Part shown: positions 16,868 to 28,074 of the stretch, piece after piece
Layout of the letters: every line of letters starts with the position of its first letter
Position numbering within the stretch: position 1 is the first letter of the stretch
Source: JAKVKY01 sp964293585
GTDB taxonomy: Bacteria > Bacillota > Negativicutes > Acidaminococcales > Acidaminococcaceae
Assembly (NCBI GenBank): GCA_964293585.1
Contig: CAXYYS010000002.1
Location: 1-64,000 of the forward strand
DNA: 64,000 nucleotides
Direction: 5' to 3'
Program-made: the position numbers and the translations under genes
Notes under the pieces: model-generated
Seen by the model: the letters and a program-made list of their open reading frames with translations, nothing else
Database searches by the model: none
Told to the model about the DNA's origin: nothing

Positions 16868-17980
16868 ATGCGAAGCTGGCAGGGGTATAGTAAAAATCAA
16901 GAGGTGGACCAGGCGGTGGCGGAAGCGTGCGCGCATTTTCCGGAGCAACCATCGCTGGTCCTCTTTTTTTCTGAGAGCGGGCGGTTTCCGGCTTTCACCA
17001 AAGCCTTACGGCAAAGATTTGCCGCTGCCCAGGTTATCGGCGCTTCTTCGTATGTTTCTTTTTCGCCGGCCGGCGCCAGCGAGTATGGTCTGCAGGTGGC
17101 GGCCCTGAGCGGCCTGGAGCTGGCTACGGGAGTTTTACAGGACATCAGCACCTATCCTTTAAAATATAAAGGTGCGGTGACGGCGGCGCTGGAAAAACTG
17201 GCGCCCTTCCGGCTGACGGCTGCCAATACGTGCTGCTTTATTTTGAATGCCGCCGGATCTAACGGTGAAGAATTAGTGCTGGATACGCTGGCCGAAGCCC
17301 TGGCTGGCACGGATATTCTTGTGTGCGGCGGCAGCGCCAGCTCCCCGGAACTTTTGCAGGGCCAGGTTTCTTTGAACGGCCGGGTGCTGGAGAATAGCAC
17401 GATTTTTACCTTCCTGCATGTGCCGGAGGGAAAAATCCATATTCAGCAGGAAAATATTTTTGAGCCCCTGGGGAAAGAGTTTACGGTGACCCGGGCGGAT
17501 GTGGTGAACGGAATTATTTATGAGCTGGATGGGCACAAGGCTGCCGAAGTTTTAAGCCGGGCGTTGAAGCTGCCCTCCTCAGAACTGCCGGCCGCAGCAG
17601 CCATGCATCCGGTAGGGCGGGTGGATGGAGACAGGTTGTTTGTGTCCGAGATTAAAAGCGTGAACCCGGATGGCAGCATTACGACCTATTGCCGGATTTT
17701 TAACCAGACCAGCCTGGCAGTGCTAAAGTTGTCGGATATTGCCAAGGTGCAGGCTGAGACTTTAGCGGCCGTGCACCGGGAACTGAACCGTGTTGATTTT
17801 AGCCTGGTGGTTAATTGTTACAGCCGCACCTGTATGTATAAGCAGATGGGTCTCCTGCCGGGTTTTGCCAGGGGGCTGCATGCTTCCCTGGGGAATTATC
17901 TGGGTTTAACCAGCTATGGGGAACAGTTCCATACGTTTCAGTGCAGCCTGACAATGCTGATTGTTTCTTTGGGGGCTTAG
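16868..17980 (+). CDS. FIST N/C domain sensory protein
   Basis: About 370 residues with no signal peptide. The N-terminal half contains a FIST_N-like pattern (SLVLFFSESG, VIGASSYVSFSPAG, LVCGGSASSPELLQG), and the C-terminal half a FIST_C domain ending in YGEQFHTFQCSLTMLIVSLG. FIST domains are intracellular ligand-binding sensory modules, proposed to bind small molecules such as amino acids. An in-frame TTG at 16799 exists, but it overlaps a TATAAT-like sequence and an AAAAGGAG stretch, so the ATG at 16868 is preferred. The gene lies 31 bases upstream of the Fe-S/GGDEF-EAL gene and is almost certainly in the same operon, suggesting it feeds ligand information to that enzyme. Confidence 0.8.
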   Translation: MRSWQGYSKNQEVDQAVAEACAHFPEQPSLVLFFSESGRFPAFTKALRQRFAAAQVIGASSYVSFSPAGASEYGLQVAALSGLELATGVLQDISTYPLKYKGAVTAALEKLAPFRLTAANTCCFILNAAGSNGEELVLDTLAEALAGTDILVCGGSASSPELLQGQVSLNGRVLENSTIFTFLHVPEGKIHIQQENIFEPLGKEFTVTRADVVNGIIYELDGHKAAEVLSRALKLPSSELPAAAAMHPVGRVDGDRLFVSEIKSVNPDGSITTYCRIFNQTSLAVLKLSDIAKVQAETLAAVHRELNRVDFSLVVNCYSRTCMYKQMGLLPGFARGLHASLGNYLGLTSYGEQFHTFQCSLTMLIVSLGA

Positions 17981-18011
17981 ACAGCCAAATTTGTGTGGTG
18001 GGGATGAAGGC

Positions 18012-20561
18012 ATGAAAATTAACCCGCGTTTTATTAAGACGAATGAGAATTGTAATGGTTGTAATAAATGCCTGACGGTGTGTCCGATTCCCGGGGCCAA
18101 TATTTCCCTGGGCAGGGGGGAAGAGCACCGGGTTGAGGTTAACAGTGAGCGGTGTGTGACCTGCGGCTTGTGTATTCCCGGTTGCCAAAACCAGGCCCGG
18201 GAAGTAGTGGATGCCAGCGCCAGCTTTTTGGACGCGCTGGCTGCCGGAAAGAAATTTTCCCTGGTCCTGGATCCGTCCCTGAAGCTTTTGTATGCGGAAG
18301 AACTGCCTCCGGTACTGGGGTACTTGCGCGCCCTGGGCGTCGAGAAGATTTATGATATTTCTTTTGGCGGCGATCTTTGCACCTGGGCTACCCTGGCTTA
18401 TTACCAACAGCATCCGAAAGTCAGCAAGATTGCTTCTTTCTGCCCGGTTATCGTCAACCTGATAGAAAAATATTATCCGGATCTGTTGCCGTATTTATTG
18501 CCGGTACAATCGCCTTTCCTGTGCCTGATGACGTATCTAAAAAAGTATCTGCAGGCAGATACGCCCCTGGTTTATATCGGTCCCTGCCTGTCTAAGGGAG
18601 AGGAACTGGAGCAGGGCGTCTTTGACCTGGCGTATACGCTGACCATGGACAAACTTTTACAGCGGCTGGCCAAGGTGGACTTGCAGGCTTATAGGTCGGA
18701 GGTTGATCTGAGCAGCCCGGATTTAGGTTCTCTGTACGGGATCAGGAACGGGCTGAATGAAAATTTGGCGTATTTCATGCCGCCGCATTTTAGTGTGCTT
18801 TTAGCCAGCGGTTTGGAAAGCCACCGTGTTTCTGATCCGGGCTTTTATAAGGATGCGTTGACCCGGGAGAAGGTGGCGCCTCTGCTGCTGCATATCCGCA
18901 GCGGTCATTCAGGTTGTGTCGATGCTCCCAGCATCCCGGATAAGGAAAAGAGATGGACTTCGGTTTTTGCCGCGGTCAAAGAGATTCACAGCCATATCCT
19001 GGCGCGTCCTGATTACGGTAAAAGCCAGCAGGAAAGGGCGGCGCTGCTGGCAGCCAGGTTTGCGGCGCTGGATCCCCTGGATTTCAGGCGCACTTTTACA
19101 AATCGTTATCACCAGGAACCACGCCTGCCGGAGGATGTCCTGGAAAAAATCTTTGTGGCCATGGGCAAGACGACCAAGGCTGCCAGGGAAATTAACTGTG
19201 GCAGCTGCGGATATGCTACCTGCAGAGAAATGGCCTGGGCCATAGCGTATGGCTATAATCAGATTGAGAACTGCATTCATTATGCCACGGACAGGACCAG
19301 GCAGATTACTTTTACAGATATGCTGACCGGTATTCCCAACCTGTATGCTTTTAAGCAGCAGACGCAGGAATTATTTTGGAAGCATCCGGAGCAAAAGTAT
19401 GTGCTGGTTTATTTAGACATTAAAAATTTCAGGATGGTCAATGACCTGTACGGTTTTAGCGCCGGGGACCAGATTTTAAAAGCAGTGGCGGAACATGTTG
19501 ATGTCATGACGCGGGAGAAAGGAACCTGTGCCCGGATCATGAGCGATCATTTTGTGCTGTGCCTGCCGGATAGTCAGGAAAATTTGCCGGTGCTCCTGAA
19601 ATATATCCGGGAAAATACGAAGAAGTTTCTCCTGGATTTTCCTATTTCTTTTGACCTGGGACTCTACAGGATTAAGGATACGGAAGAACCCATTGAGAAC
19701 ATGATTGATAGGGCCAGGCTGGCGCAGCTGACCATTAAGGGCAGTTATGATGTACGCTGGGCGTATTACGATGAAGCTATGAGCGAGCAGATGCGCCATG
19801 AAGCCTGGGTGACGAAGGAGATGCGCCGGGCCCTGGCACAGGAACAGTTCCAGGTCTATCTGCAGCCCCAGTATGACCACCGCACCCGTAAACTGGTAGG
19901 AGCCGAAGCCCTGGTACGCTGGTACCACCCCGAGAAGGGTCTGATCAGCCCGGGTGAGTTTATCCCGACCTTTGAAAAAAACAATTTTATCCTGGAGATG
20001 GATGCGTATGTCAGAAATAAGGTCTGCAGCCTACTGGCAGAGTGGCAGGCGCAGGGATTGCCGCTGGTACCGGTGTCCGTGAACTTATCCCGGCTGGAAT
20101 TGTTCGAAGAATCCCTGCCGGAACGTTTAAGTATCCTGGCGGCTAAACTGCCGCCGCAGACTTTGCGGCTGGAGATTACCGAATCCGCCTATACCAAGGA
20201 CCCGGAACAATTGGTGACCATGATTAAAAAGCTGCAGGACAAAGGTTTTGTGGTAGAGATGGACGATTTTGGCAGCGGGTATTCGTCTCTGAATACCTTG
20301 CACGAGATGCCGGTAGATGTGGTGAAACTGGATTTACGTTTTCTGACAGGCACCCATGTCCAAAAAAGCCGGCTGATCCTGCAGGCGATTGCCGGGATGC
20401 TGCAGCAGCTGCAGCTGCCTGTAATCGCTGAAGGCGTGGAGACCGTAGAACAGGCCGATTTTTTGGAGGCTATTGGCTGCCATATCATTCAGGGTTATTA
20501 CTATGCCAAGCCTATGCCGGCGGCACAGTTTGCCGGCCTGCTGGCCAGACAGGAACAATAA
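18012..20561 (+). CDS. Fe-S / hydrogenase-like sensor fused to GGDEF(degenerate)-EAL c-di-GMP phosphodiesterase
   Basis: 849 residues. Domains in order: two [4Fe-4S] ferredoxin motifs (CNGCNKCLTVC and CVTCGLCIPGC, about 14-60); a region like the [FeFe]-hydrogenase large-subunit C-terminal domain (about 75-345); a further Fe-S module with CGSCGYATC (about 393-425); a GGDEF domain with the signature replaced by MSDHF (about 433-590); and an EAL domain (about 603-845). The hydrogenase-like part keeps SFCP and GPCLSK but has only one Cys where catalytic enzymes have two, and lacks the first Cys of the last H-cluster motif, so a sensory role is inferred. The EAL domain keeps EALVRW, SVNLS, EITES, MDDFGSGYSS, VKLD, AEGVET and QGYYYAKP, so phosphodiesterase activity is expected. 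The ATG at 18012 is chosen over an upstream TTG inside the FIST gene. It reads as a redox- or gas-responsive c-di-GMP enzyme. Confidence 0.85.
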   Translation: MKINPRFIKTNENCNGCNKCLTVCPIPGANISLGRGEEHRVEVNSERCVTCGLCIPGCQNQAREVVDASASFLDALAAGKKFSLVLDPSLKLLYAEELPPVLGYLRALGVEKIYDISFGGDLCTWATLAYYQQHPKVSKIASFCPVIVNLIEKYYPDLLPYLLPVQSPFLCLMTYLKKYLQADTPLVYIGPCLSKGEELEQGVFDLAYTLTMDKLLQRLAKVDLQAYRSEVDLSSPDLGSLYGIRNGLNENLAYFMPPHFSVLLASGLESHRVSDPGFYKDALTREKVAPLLLHIRSGHSGCVDAPSIPDKEKRWTSVFAAVKEIHSHILARPDYGKSQQERAALLAARFAALDPLDFRRTFTNRYHQEPRLPEDVLEKIFVAMGKTTKAAREINCGSCGYATCREMAWAIAYGYNQIENCIHYATDRTRQITFTDMLTGIPNLYAFKQQTQELFWKHPEQKYVLVYLDIKNFRMVNDLYGFSAGDQILKAVAEHVDVMTREKGTCARIMSDHFVLCLPDSQENLPVLLKYIRENTKKFLLDFPISFDLGLYRIKDTEEPIENMIDRARLAQLTIKGSYDVRWAYYDEAMSEQMRHEAWVTKEMRRALAQEQFQVYLQPQYDHRTRKLVGAEALVRWYHPEKGLISPGEFIPTFEKNNFILEMDAYVRNKVCSLLAEWQAQGLPLVPVSVNLSRLELFEESLPERLSILAAKLPPQTLRLEITESAYTKDPEQLVTMIKKLQDKGFVVEMDDFGSGYSSLNTLHEMPVDVVKLDLRFLTGTHVQKSRLILQAIAGMLQQLQLPVIAEGVETVEQADFLEAIGCHIIQGYYYAKPMPAAQFAGLLARQEQ

Positions 20562-20594
20562 GCGGCCGGTAAAACAAAAATAAACAAAATAAAG

Positions 20595-20634
20595 ACCCCC
20601 GGACACGCAGTAAAAGCTGTGTGACCGGGGGTTT
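20595..20634. terminator. Bidirectional terminator between convergent genes
   Basis: A 16-bp stem with one mismatch and one G-U pair (ACCCCCGGACACGCAG against CTGTGTGACCGGGGGT) lies between the EAL gene and leftward ppdK. Weak T-rich flanks lie on both sides. Confidence 0.7.
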
Positions 20635-20658
20635 AGTCTTGTCAGGAGTACGGGGAGC

Positions 20659-23307
<2,649 letters not shown>

Positions 23308-23378
23308 AATAGTTCGCCTCTCTTATCACTGGCAAATAGGTTTTGCCAATTAACTTATGCATCGCTTAAACTGCCTTT

Positions 23379-23384
23379 ATTATA
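23379..23384 (-). promoter_or_regulatory. -10 box for ppdK
   Basis: The minus strand reads TATAAT here, about 72 bases before the ppdK start. The matching -35 is poor (TATTTT). The gap between ppdK and the next gene otherwise holds only AT-rich sequence and a terminator. Confidence 0.4.
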
Positions 23385-23512
23385 CCTTTTTTTTAGCAGA
23401 AAAAATAGCTTTTTTCGCTAAAAACCGCAAAGTTACGCGGTTTAATAAATAGTACACGCTATTTAAGCCGCACTAAATCATTTAGCGTAATCAGGAGAAG
23501 GAATTACAGTGC

Positions 23513-23550
23513 AAAAAATCCTGCCGCGGCAAAGGCACGGGCAGGATTTT
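23513..23550 (-). terminator. Terminator of the SLC13-like transporter gene
   Basis: An 11-bp stem AAAATCCTGCC / GGCAGGATTTT with a 14-base loop. On the minus strand it is followed by a T6 run. Confidence 0.8.
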
Positions 23551-23586
23551 AAAAGTGCAATTTCAGGTTGTCAGGCTGCCGCCACA

Positions 23587-24846
23587 TTAGCGGCAAAAGG
23601 GAATAAAGCCGCCTAAGAAGGCGAAAACGACCACTACCAGCACGGACAGCGCGGATAAGCAGAACTGCCGCAAGAACATGGCATGCTGGGCGGGGGCAGG
23701 GGGATGGGTGCACAGCAGGTAGGCGGCCATTAAAAGGCTGCCGCCGGTAGTCATGGGTCCCAGGCCGCCGATGTTGGCTGCGGCCACGATGGCGGCGATG
23801 AGTTCCACCGGATTAGTACCGGGGCCGACCTGGGCGGCGATGACGTTTACGGTGGGAATAAGGGCAGGCAGTACCACGCCGTGGGCAGAACTGAACCAGG
23901 ACATGCAGCCCGCTGTAGCCGCCATCAGGGCGGAAGCTGTCCCCGGCGTCATCAGTTGGGCCAGGGCGGCGGCAAAAAGTTTGATGCCGCCGGTGGCGCT
24001 GATCACATTCATGAGCACGTTGACGCCGCAGATTAAGAGTAAGACGTTCCAGGGCAGCAGCGTAAAAGCTTTTTGGGCGTTGGCGGCGCCGGCCAGGGCT
24101 AAACCCAGCGCCAGTACAAAGCAGGTGAGGCCGATATCCAGGCGCAGGCCGATGACCAGGATAAATAAAAGGCTGCCGGCCACCAGGCTCAGGCGCTGGT
24201 CCCGGTTAAAAGTTGGCAGCTGGCCCAGGTCCAGGGAACGGTCCAGCTTGATCTTGTAACCGCCCAGACCCAGATAAAATAAAATGCCCGCCACCACATG
24301 CACGGCGCTGACGGCATAAAATACTTTCAGAGGCGCGCCGGGCAGGTTCATGTTCGCCGTCAGGTCGGTGACGATGATGCCGGCCAGGGCAATAGGGGAG
24401 GCGGTGCCGCCGGCGCTGCCAAAGACGGCCATAGCCGCCAGCAGGACCGCCGGGATATGGACCTGGGTGGCCAGGGACATGGCAAACAGCACCATCACGG
24501 CCTGGACGGAAATGGCGCCGGGTCCGGCGGCGCTTAAAATGTAGCTGACCAGGAAGATGACGATGGGAATCCAGAAGGGATGGTTCCGTAAAGGGCTGAC
24601 GATTTTCTGGGACAAAAGTTCCAGGGTTTTATTTTCCTGGAGCAGGCAGAAAAAATACATGGTGCCCAGGATGGTTAAAAACAGTTTGGTGGGAAAACCG
24701 GCAAACACCGTAGCCGTGGGTATACCGCCTAAGAGCGCCAGGATAAAGGCGCAGGCGATGGCTATCAGGCCTACGTTAATTTTTTTGATGAAACCCAGGG
24801 CGATGGCGAAAACTAACAAGGCCAGCCCGGTCAGAGGCAGGAACAT
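23587..24846 (-). CDS. SLC13/MatC-like dicarboxylate carrier
   Basis: 419 residues with about 11-12 hydrophobic segments. The N-terminus (LTGLALLVFAIALGFIKKINVGLIAIACAF is the hydrophobic start) and the following FPTKLFLTILGTMYFFCLLQENKTL resemble the MatC N-terminal/ion-transporter superfamily. Loops such as SAAGPGAISVQAV and SAHGVVLPALIP resemble the paired re-entrant loops of these carriers. Likely inner-membrane transport of a carboxylate coupled to Na+ or H+; the substrate cannot be assigned. The gene is leftward and monocistronic between ppdK and a divergent EamA transporter. An AAGGAGA-type RBS lies upstream of the ATG. Confidence 0.7.
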   Translation of the reverse strand: MFLPLTGLALLVFAIALGFIKKINVGLIAIACAFILALLGGIPTATVFAGFPTKLFLTILGTMYFFCLLQENKTLELLSQKIVSPLRNHPFWIPIVIFLVSYILSAAGPGAISVQAVMVLFAMSLATQVHIPAVLLAAMAVFGSAGGTASPIALAGIIVTDLTANMNLPGAPLKVFYAVSAVHVVAGILFYLGLGGYKIKLDRSLDLGQLPTFNRDQRLSLVAGSLLFILVIGLRLDIGLTCFVLALGLALAGAANAQKAFTLLPWNVLLLICGVNVLMNVISATGGIKLFAAALAQLMTPGTASALMAATAGCMSWFSSAHGVVLPALIPTVNVIAAQVGPGTNPVELIAAIVAAANIGGLGPMTTGGSLLMAAYLLCTHPPAPAQHAMFLRQFCLSALSVLVVVVFAFLGGFIPFCR

Positions 24847-25084
24847 GATGCGTCTCCTTGTGCGTAACTGTGGCCGGTACGCCGCGAACCTGTCTGGCTG
24901 CCGTGCCGTTGGGTGATGGTCCGGCCGTGGTGGGTACCGTTACGCTAAGTATACTCTAATTTATCCGGAACGACAATGCGGCGTTGTATGTCTTTTTAGC
25001 ATCCTCAGGATGTAAAATTAGCGCTTTGCGGCGCCGGCAAAGTGTGGTAAGCTTAGACATATATCGTAAACGGAGGTGGAGAGG

Positions 25085-25972
25085 ATGCAGGGCACACGCC
25101 AGGATTATCTAAAATTTATCGCGTCGTTACTGATCTTTGGCACCAACGGCCTTTTGGTTACCCACATCCATCTGGCCAGCACGCAGATCGTGTTCACCCG
25201 CACCCTGCTGGGCAGCGCTTTCCTGCTGCTGGTGGCCCTGCTGGGACGGCAGCTGGAGGTGCGCAACTGCCGGGGACAGCTGCGGCCTTTGCTGTTAGCC
25301 GGGTTCTGCCTGGGGGCGAACTGGGTCTTTTTGTTCGAGGCGTACCGGTATGCTTCCGTGAGCCTGGGCACCTTGATCTATTACAGCGGCCCCATCCTGG
25401 TCATGGTCCTGTCGCCCTTTTTGTTTCAGGAGCGGCTGACCTGGAACAAACTGGCGGCGATAGGCGCCGTCATCCTGGGCATGCTCTGCCTCATCGGCAT
25501 CTCGGGCGGTATCTCGCTGCGGGGACTAGTGAACGGCGCTCTGGCGGCCCTGCTCTACGCCCTGCTCATCATCGCCAATAAAAATATCCGGCAGGTGTCC
25601 GGACTTAATTCCACGCTGATCCAGTTGGTGGTGGCCCTGGTGGTCATCAGCCTGTATCTGCTGGTACGGGGCCAGCTGCCTTTTGCCCTGCCCCAGGGAC
25701 GGGAGCTGCTCTATGTGCTGATCTTAGGCCTGGTCAACACGGGCCTGGCCTGCTATCTGTATTTTGCCTCCATGCAGCGGCTGCCGGGTCAGACCGTGGC
25801 TTTGCTCTGCTATGTGGACCCGCTGTCCGCGGTAGTTTTTGCCGCCCTGTTTTTAGGGGAGCAGCTGACGGGGATACAGATACTGGGCGCTGTCTTAATC
25901 CTGGGCGGCGCCCTTCTGGGCGAACTTCCCCCGCCGCAGCTGCGGCATAAAAACAGACCGTCCTCCCGTTAA
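25085..25972 (+). CDS. EamA/DMT-superfamily transporter
   Basis: 295 residues with ten predicted hydrophobic helices in two repeated EamA halves. The second half is recognised from NTGLACYLYFASMQRLPGQTVALL and YVDPLSAVVFAALFLGEQLTGIQ. Family members are metabolite exporters or importers (amino acids, nucleotides, drugs). No substrate can be inferred. GGAGGTGGAG is 5-7 bases before the ATG at 25085, which is preferred to an in-frame GTG at 25076 lying inside that RBS. The gene has its own terminator overlapping the stop codon. Confidence 0.85.
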   Translation: MQGTRQDYLKFIASLLIFGTNGLLVTHIHLASTQIVFTRTLLGSAFLLLVALLGRQLEVRNCRGQLRPLLLAGFCLGANWVFLFEAYRYASVSLGTLIYYSGPILVMVLSPFLFQERLTWNKLAAIGAVILGMLCLIGISGGISLRGLVNGALAALLYALLIIANKNIRQVSGLNSTLIQLVVALVVISLYLLVRGQLPFALPQGRELLYVLILGLVNTGLACYLYFASMQRLPGQTVALLCYVDPLSAVVFAALFLGEQLTGIQILGAVLILGGALLGELPPPQLRHKNRPSSR

Positions 25973-25990
25973 GGGGGACGGTCTTTGTTT
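25955..25990 (+). terminator. Terminator overlapping the EamA stop codon
   Basis: The AGACCGTCC / GGACGGTCT stem has the TAA stop in its loop and is followed by TTTGTTT. Confidence 0.8.
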
Positions 25991-26083
25991 ATACTTTTCC
26001 GGGCTGTGGCCTGCGACGGTAACCGGGCAGGGTCGGAATTAGCAGTGCTAAAAATTAACCGGGCAGGTTAGAAGTTAGCAGGG

Positions 26084-27145
26084 CTAAAAAGTAATCAGGT
26101 AGAAATCGAACTGAACCTTATTATTGCTGTCGCTCTTCTGGTTATAGTTCCAGGCCATGATGCTGTTACCATCCCAGTTTACGATTTCGTTGTTCGTATG
26201 GCCTTTGCCAAAAAGAGCCTCTTCCTTGGCCTGGCCCATAAATTTGCCGTCCTTGCCCCACAGATACAGGGAACCCAGGCTGTCGATGATGGCTACATAC
26301 TTGTCGGTGACGGCGATGCTGTTGAAGATACCTTTCAGATAGTCGGGAGCTTTTTTATCTTCGCTGCCATACAGGCCTAACTGCTGGCCGTCGGCGCTCA
26401 TAACCATCCATTTATTCTTCATATCGTTGGCGGTATTGGTATTGCCCACCACGTACAGTTTGCCGTCCGGAGCGATGGTCATCCCGGTAATGCCGAAATT
26501 AAAGGGATGAGTGAGCTTGCTGTTGGTAACTACTTCGTTCCCCTTCAGCTTGTACATATCCAGGTTCTTAAGCCCAAACTCGTAGCCGGTCTTGCCATCC
26601 GGGGCGACGATGAAATTGCCGTTAGCTTTGGTAAAAATCTTGGTGGAAGCAAACTTGCCGTTCTCAAAGGGATAGGTAAAGGCAGAGGCGGTGCGATACA
26701 GTTTGCCGCTGCTGTCGGCGGTAAGCCAGCCCCGGTGGAAATCTTCGTCCCCTTTGAGCACGCCGTCCGTGAAGAGACTCTTATCTACCGCTGCCTTGGG
26801 ACTATCCACCTTTAAGGCGGTCCAGGTCTTGGTCTCGGCGTTGCCGTACACCAGGTCGCCTTTATAGCGCAGCATGTAACCACGCTGGGTGGACTTGGCC
26901 GTAAAGCTGGCGCCGGCCAGTTTTTGGCTGCTAAAGTTGACGCTGCCAATCTTGCCGGTCAGGGCCGGTTCTACCTTGACTCGGGGAGCTGCAGCTGCGG
27001 TCGCGGCAGGTTGAGCGCCACCGGCAGGGGGAGCCGGTTTTTTGTCGCCGCCGCAGCCTGTGAGCAGGGATGCCGTTAACAGGGAAGCCATCAGCACGCC
27101 AATCCATTTTTTAGAATGAGACTTGTTTACGAGGGTCATTTTCAT
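26084..27145 (-). CDS. Lipoprotein with beta-propeller-like repeats
   Basis: About 353 residues. A lipoprotein signal is clear: a basic N-terminus, hydrophobic stretch and lipobox LLTGC near residues 26-30. A Pro/Ala-rich tether follows. The rest has repeated short strands with Asp-Gly-Lys turns (DGKTGYEFG, DGKLYVVG, DSLGSLYLWGKDGKF), suggesting a PQQ/NHL-like propeller. I do not recognise a specific family. ATG at 27145 is chosen because AGGAGG sits nine bases before it; an upstream TTG overlaps the spacer. It is divergent from the OmpR-type regulator gene and shares a 239-bp intergenic region with it, so control by that regulator is possible. Confidence 0.7.
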   Translation of the reverse strand: MKMTLVNKSHSKKWIGVLMASLLTASLLTGCGGDKKPAPPAGGAQPAATAAAAPRVKVEPALTGKIGSVNFSSQKLAGASFTAKSTQRGYMLRYKGDLVYGNAETKTWTALKVDSPKAAVDKSLFTDGVLKGDEDFHRGWLTADSSGKLYRTASAFTYPFENGKFASTKIFTKANGNFIVAPDGKTGYEFGLKNLDMYKLKGNEVVTNSKLTHPFNFGITGMTIAPDGKLYVVGNTNTANDMKNKWMVMSADGQQLGLYGSEDKKAPDYLKGIFNSIAVTDKYVAIIDSLGSLYLWGKDGKFMGQAKEEALFGKGHTNNEIVNWDGNSIMAWNYNQKSDSNNKVQFDFYLITF

Positions 27146-27190
27146 AATCAAAGACCTCCTTTACAATAAATGAAGCATCTTGTCGTGAGT

Positions 27191-27203
27191 CAGAACAGTT
27201 CTG
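27191..27203. promoter_or_regulatory. 13-bp palindrome between divergent lipoprotein and regulator genes
   Basis: CAGAAC-A-GTTCTG is a perfect inverted repeat in the leader of the leftward lipoprotein gene. It could be an operator. Confidence 0.35.
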
Positions 27204-27242
27204 CGGTTCAGAATCTTTGGACCTCGAACTATCTTTACTTTG

Positions 27243-27248
27243 ATTATA
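27243..27248 (-). promoter_or_regulatory. -10 box of the lipoprotein gene
   Basis: The minus strand reads TATAAT about 98 bases upstream of the ATG at 27145. The -35 is weak (TACGTT-like). Confidence 0.4.
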
Positions 27249-27351
27249 CAGAGCTTAGGCGAAAAACGTACTGAGGCGGCGCTCAGTTCTTATGGTGTTG
27301 TGAAAGTCAGGAGGATAACAGCAGCTTCTACAAACTTTTTTTACATTTGTA

Positions 27352-27360
27352 TGATATACT
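27352..27360 (+). promoter_or_regulatory. Extended -10 promoter of the two-component operon
   Basis: TGATATACT is an extended -10 (TGnTATACT) 24 bases before the regulator ATG. No good -35 is present. TACA motifs at 27329 and 27342 lie where an activator could bind. Confidence 0.45.
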
Positions 27361-27384
27361 AAAAATAATATGGGAGGAAGAAAG

Positions 27385-28074
27385 ATGACGCACACGATCC
27401 TGGTGGTAGACGACGAAATTAAGATTCGCAACCTGCTTACCATGTTCCTGAAAAAGGAAAACTTTCAGGTGGCGGAAGCAGCCAATGGACTGGAAGCAAT
27501 TCGCAAGGTGGAACAAGTACAGCCGTCCCTGGTGATCCTGGATCTGATGATGCCGGTGGTAGATGGTATAGAAACCTGCCGGGAGATCCGGAAGTTTTCA
27601 GATGTGCCTGTGATTATGCTCACAGCCAAAACAGAGGAAGAAGACCGGATTCAGGGGCTGGAAATCGGCGCGGATGACTATGTGACCAAACCTTTCAGCC
27701 CGCTGGAAGTGGTGGCCAGAGTTAAAGCGGTGCTGCGCCGCAGACCTGAAGCTGGCTTTGTCCAGGCGGAGCGGTTGCATTTTCAGGATTTGGACATTGA
27801 TGTGACAGGACACCGTGTCACGGTTAAGGGACAGACAGAAAAACTTACGGCCCGGGAAACAGAATTGCTCTGGTGCCTGGCTACACATCCCGGATTTACT
27901 TTTTCCCGTGATAGTCTTTTGGATAAGATTTGGGGCTATCAGTATTGTGGCGAGACCCGTACTGTGGATAATCATATCAAGAGTCTGCGGCATAAACTGG
28001 GGTGTAACGAGCAGACACCCTGGGATATTGTTACCGTTTGGGGTGTGGGTTATCGTTTTGAGGTAAGAACATGA
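27385..28074 (+). CDS. OmpR/PhoB-family response regulator
   Basis: 229 residues. The receiver domain (VVDDEIKIRNLL acidic pocket, phospho-Asp in LVILDLMMP, Thr in VIMLTAKT, Lys in YVTKPFSP) is followed by a winged-helix DNA-binding domain (LTARETELLWCLATHPGFTF, then DNHIKSLRHKL). It is the cognate regulator of the overlapping kinase (ATGA overlap at 28071-28074). The ATG at 27385 is set by GGGAGGAAGAAAG; an upstream in-frame ATG lies inside that RBS. Targets probably include the small secreted peptide downstream and the divergent lipoprotein gene, by proximity only. Confidence 0.92.
   Translation: MTHTILVVDDEIKIRNLLTMFLKKENFQVAEAANGLEAIRKVEQVQPSLVILDLMMPVVDGIETCREIRKFSDVPVIMLTAKTEEEDRIQGLEIGADDYVTKPFSPLEVVARVKAVLRRRPEAGFVQAERLHFQDLDIDVTGHRVTVKGQTEKLTARETELLWCLATHPGFTFSRDSLLDKIWGYQYCGETRTVDNHIKSLRHKLGCNEQTPWDIVTVWGVGYRFEVRT

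Noticed and set aside
17961..18011. N-terminal extension of the Fe-S/EAL protein from TTG 17961
   Set aside because: It lies inside the FIST coding sequence without an RBS, and conserved sequence starts after the ATG at 18012.
23753..24916. Open frames antisense to the SLC13-like transporter
   Set aside because: They are complementary-strand artefacts of Ala/Gly/Leu-rich codons in a membrane protein gene.
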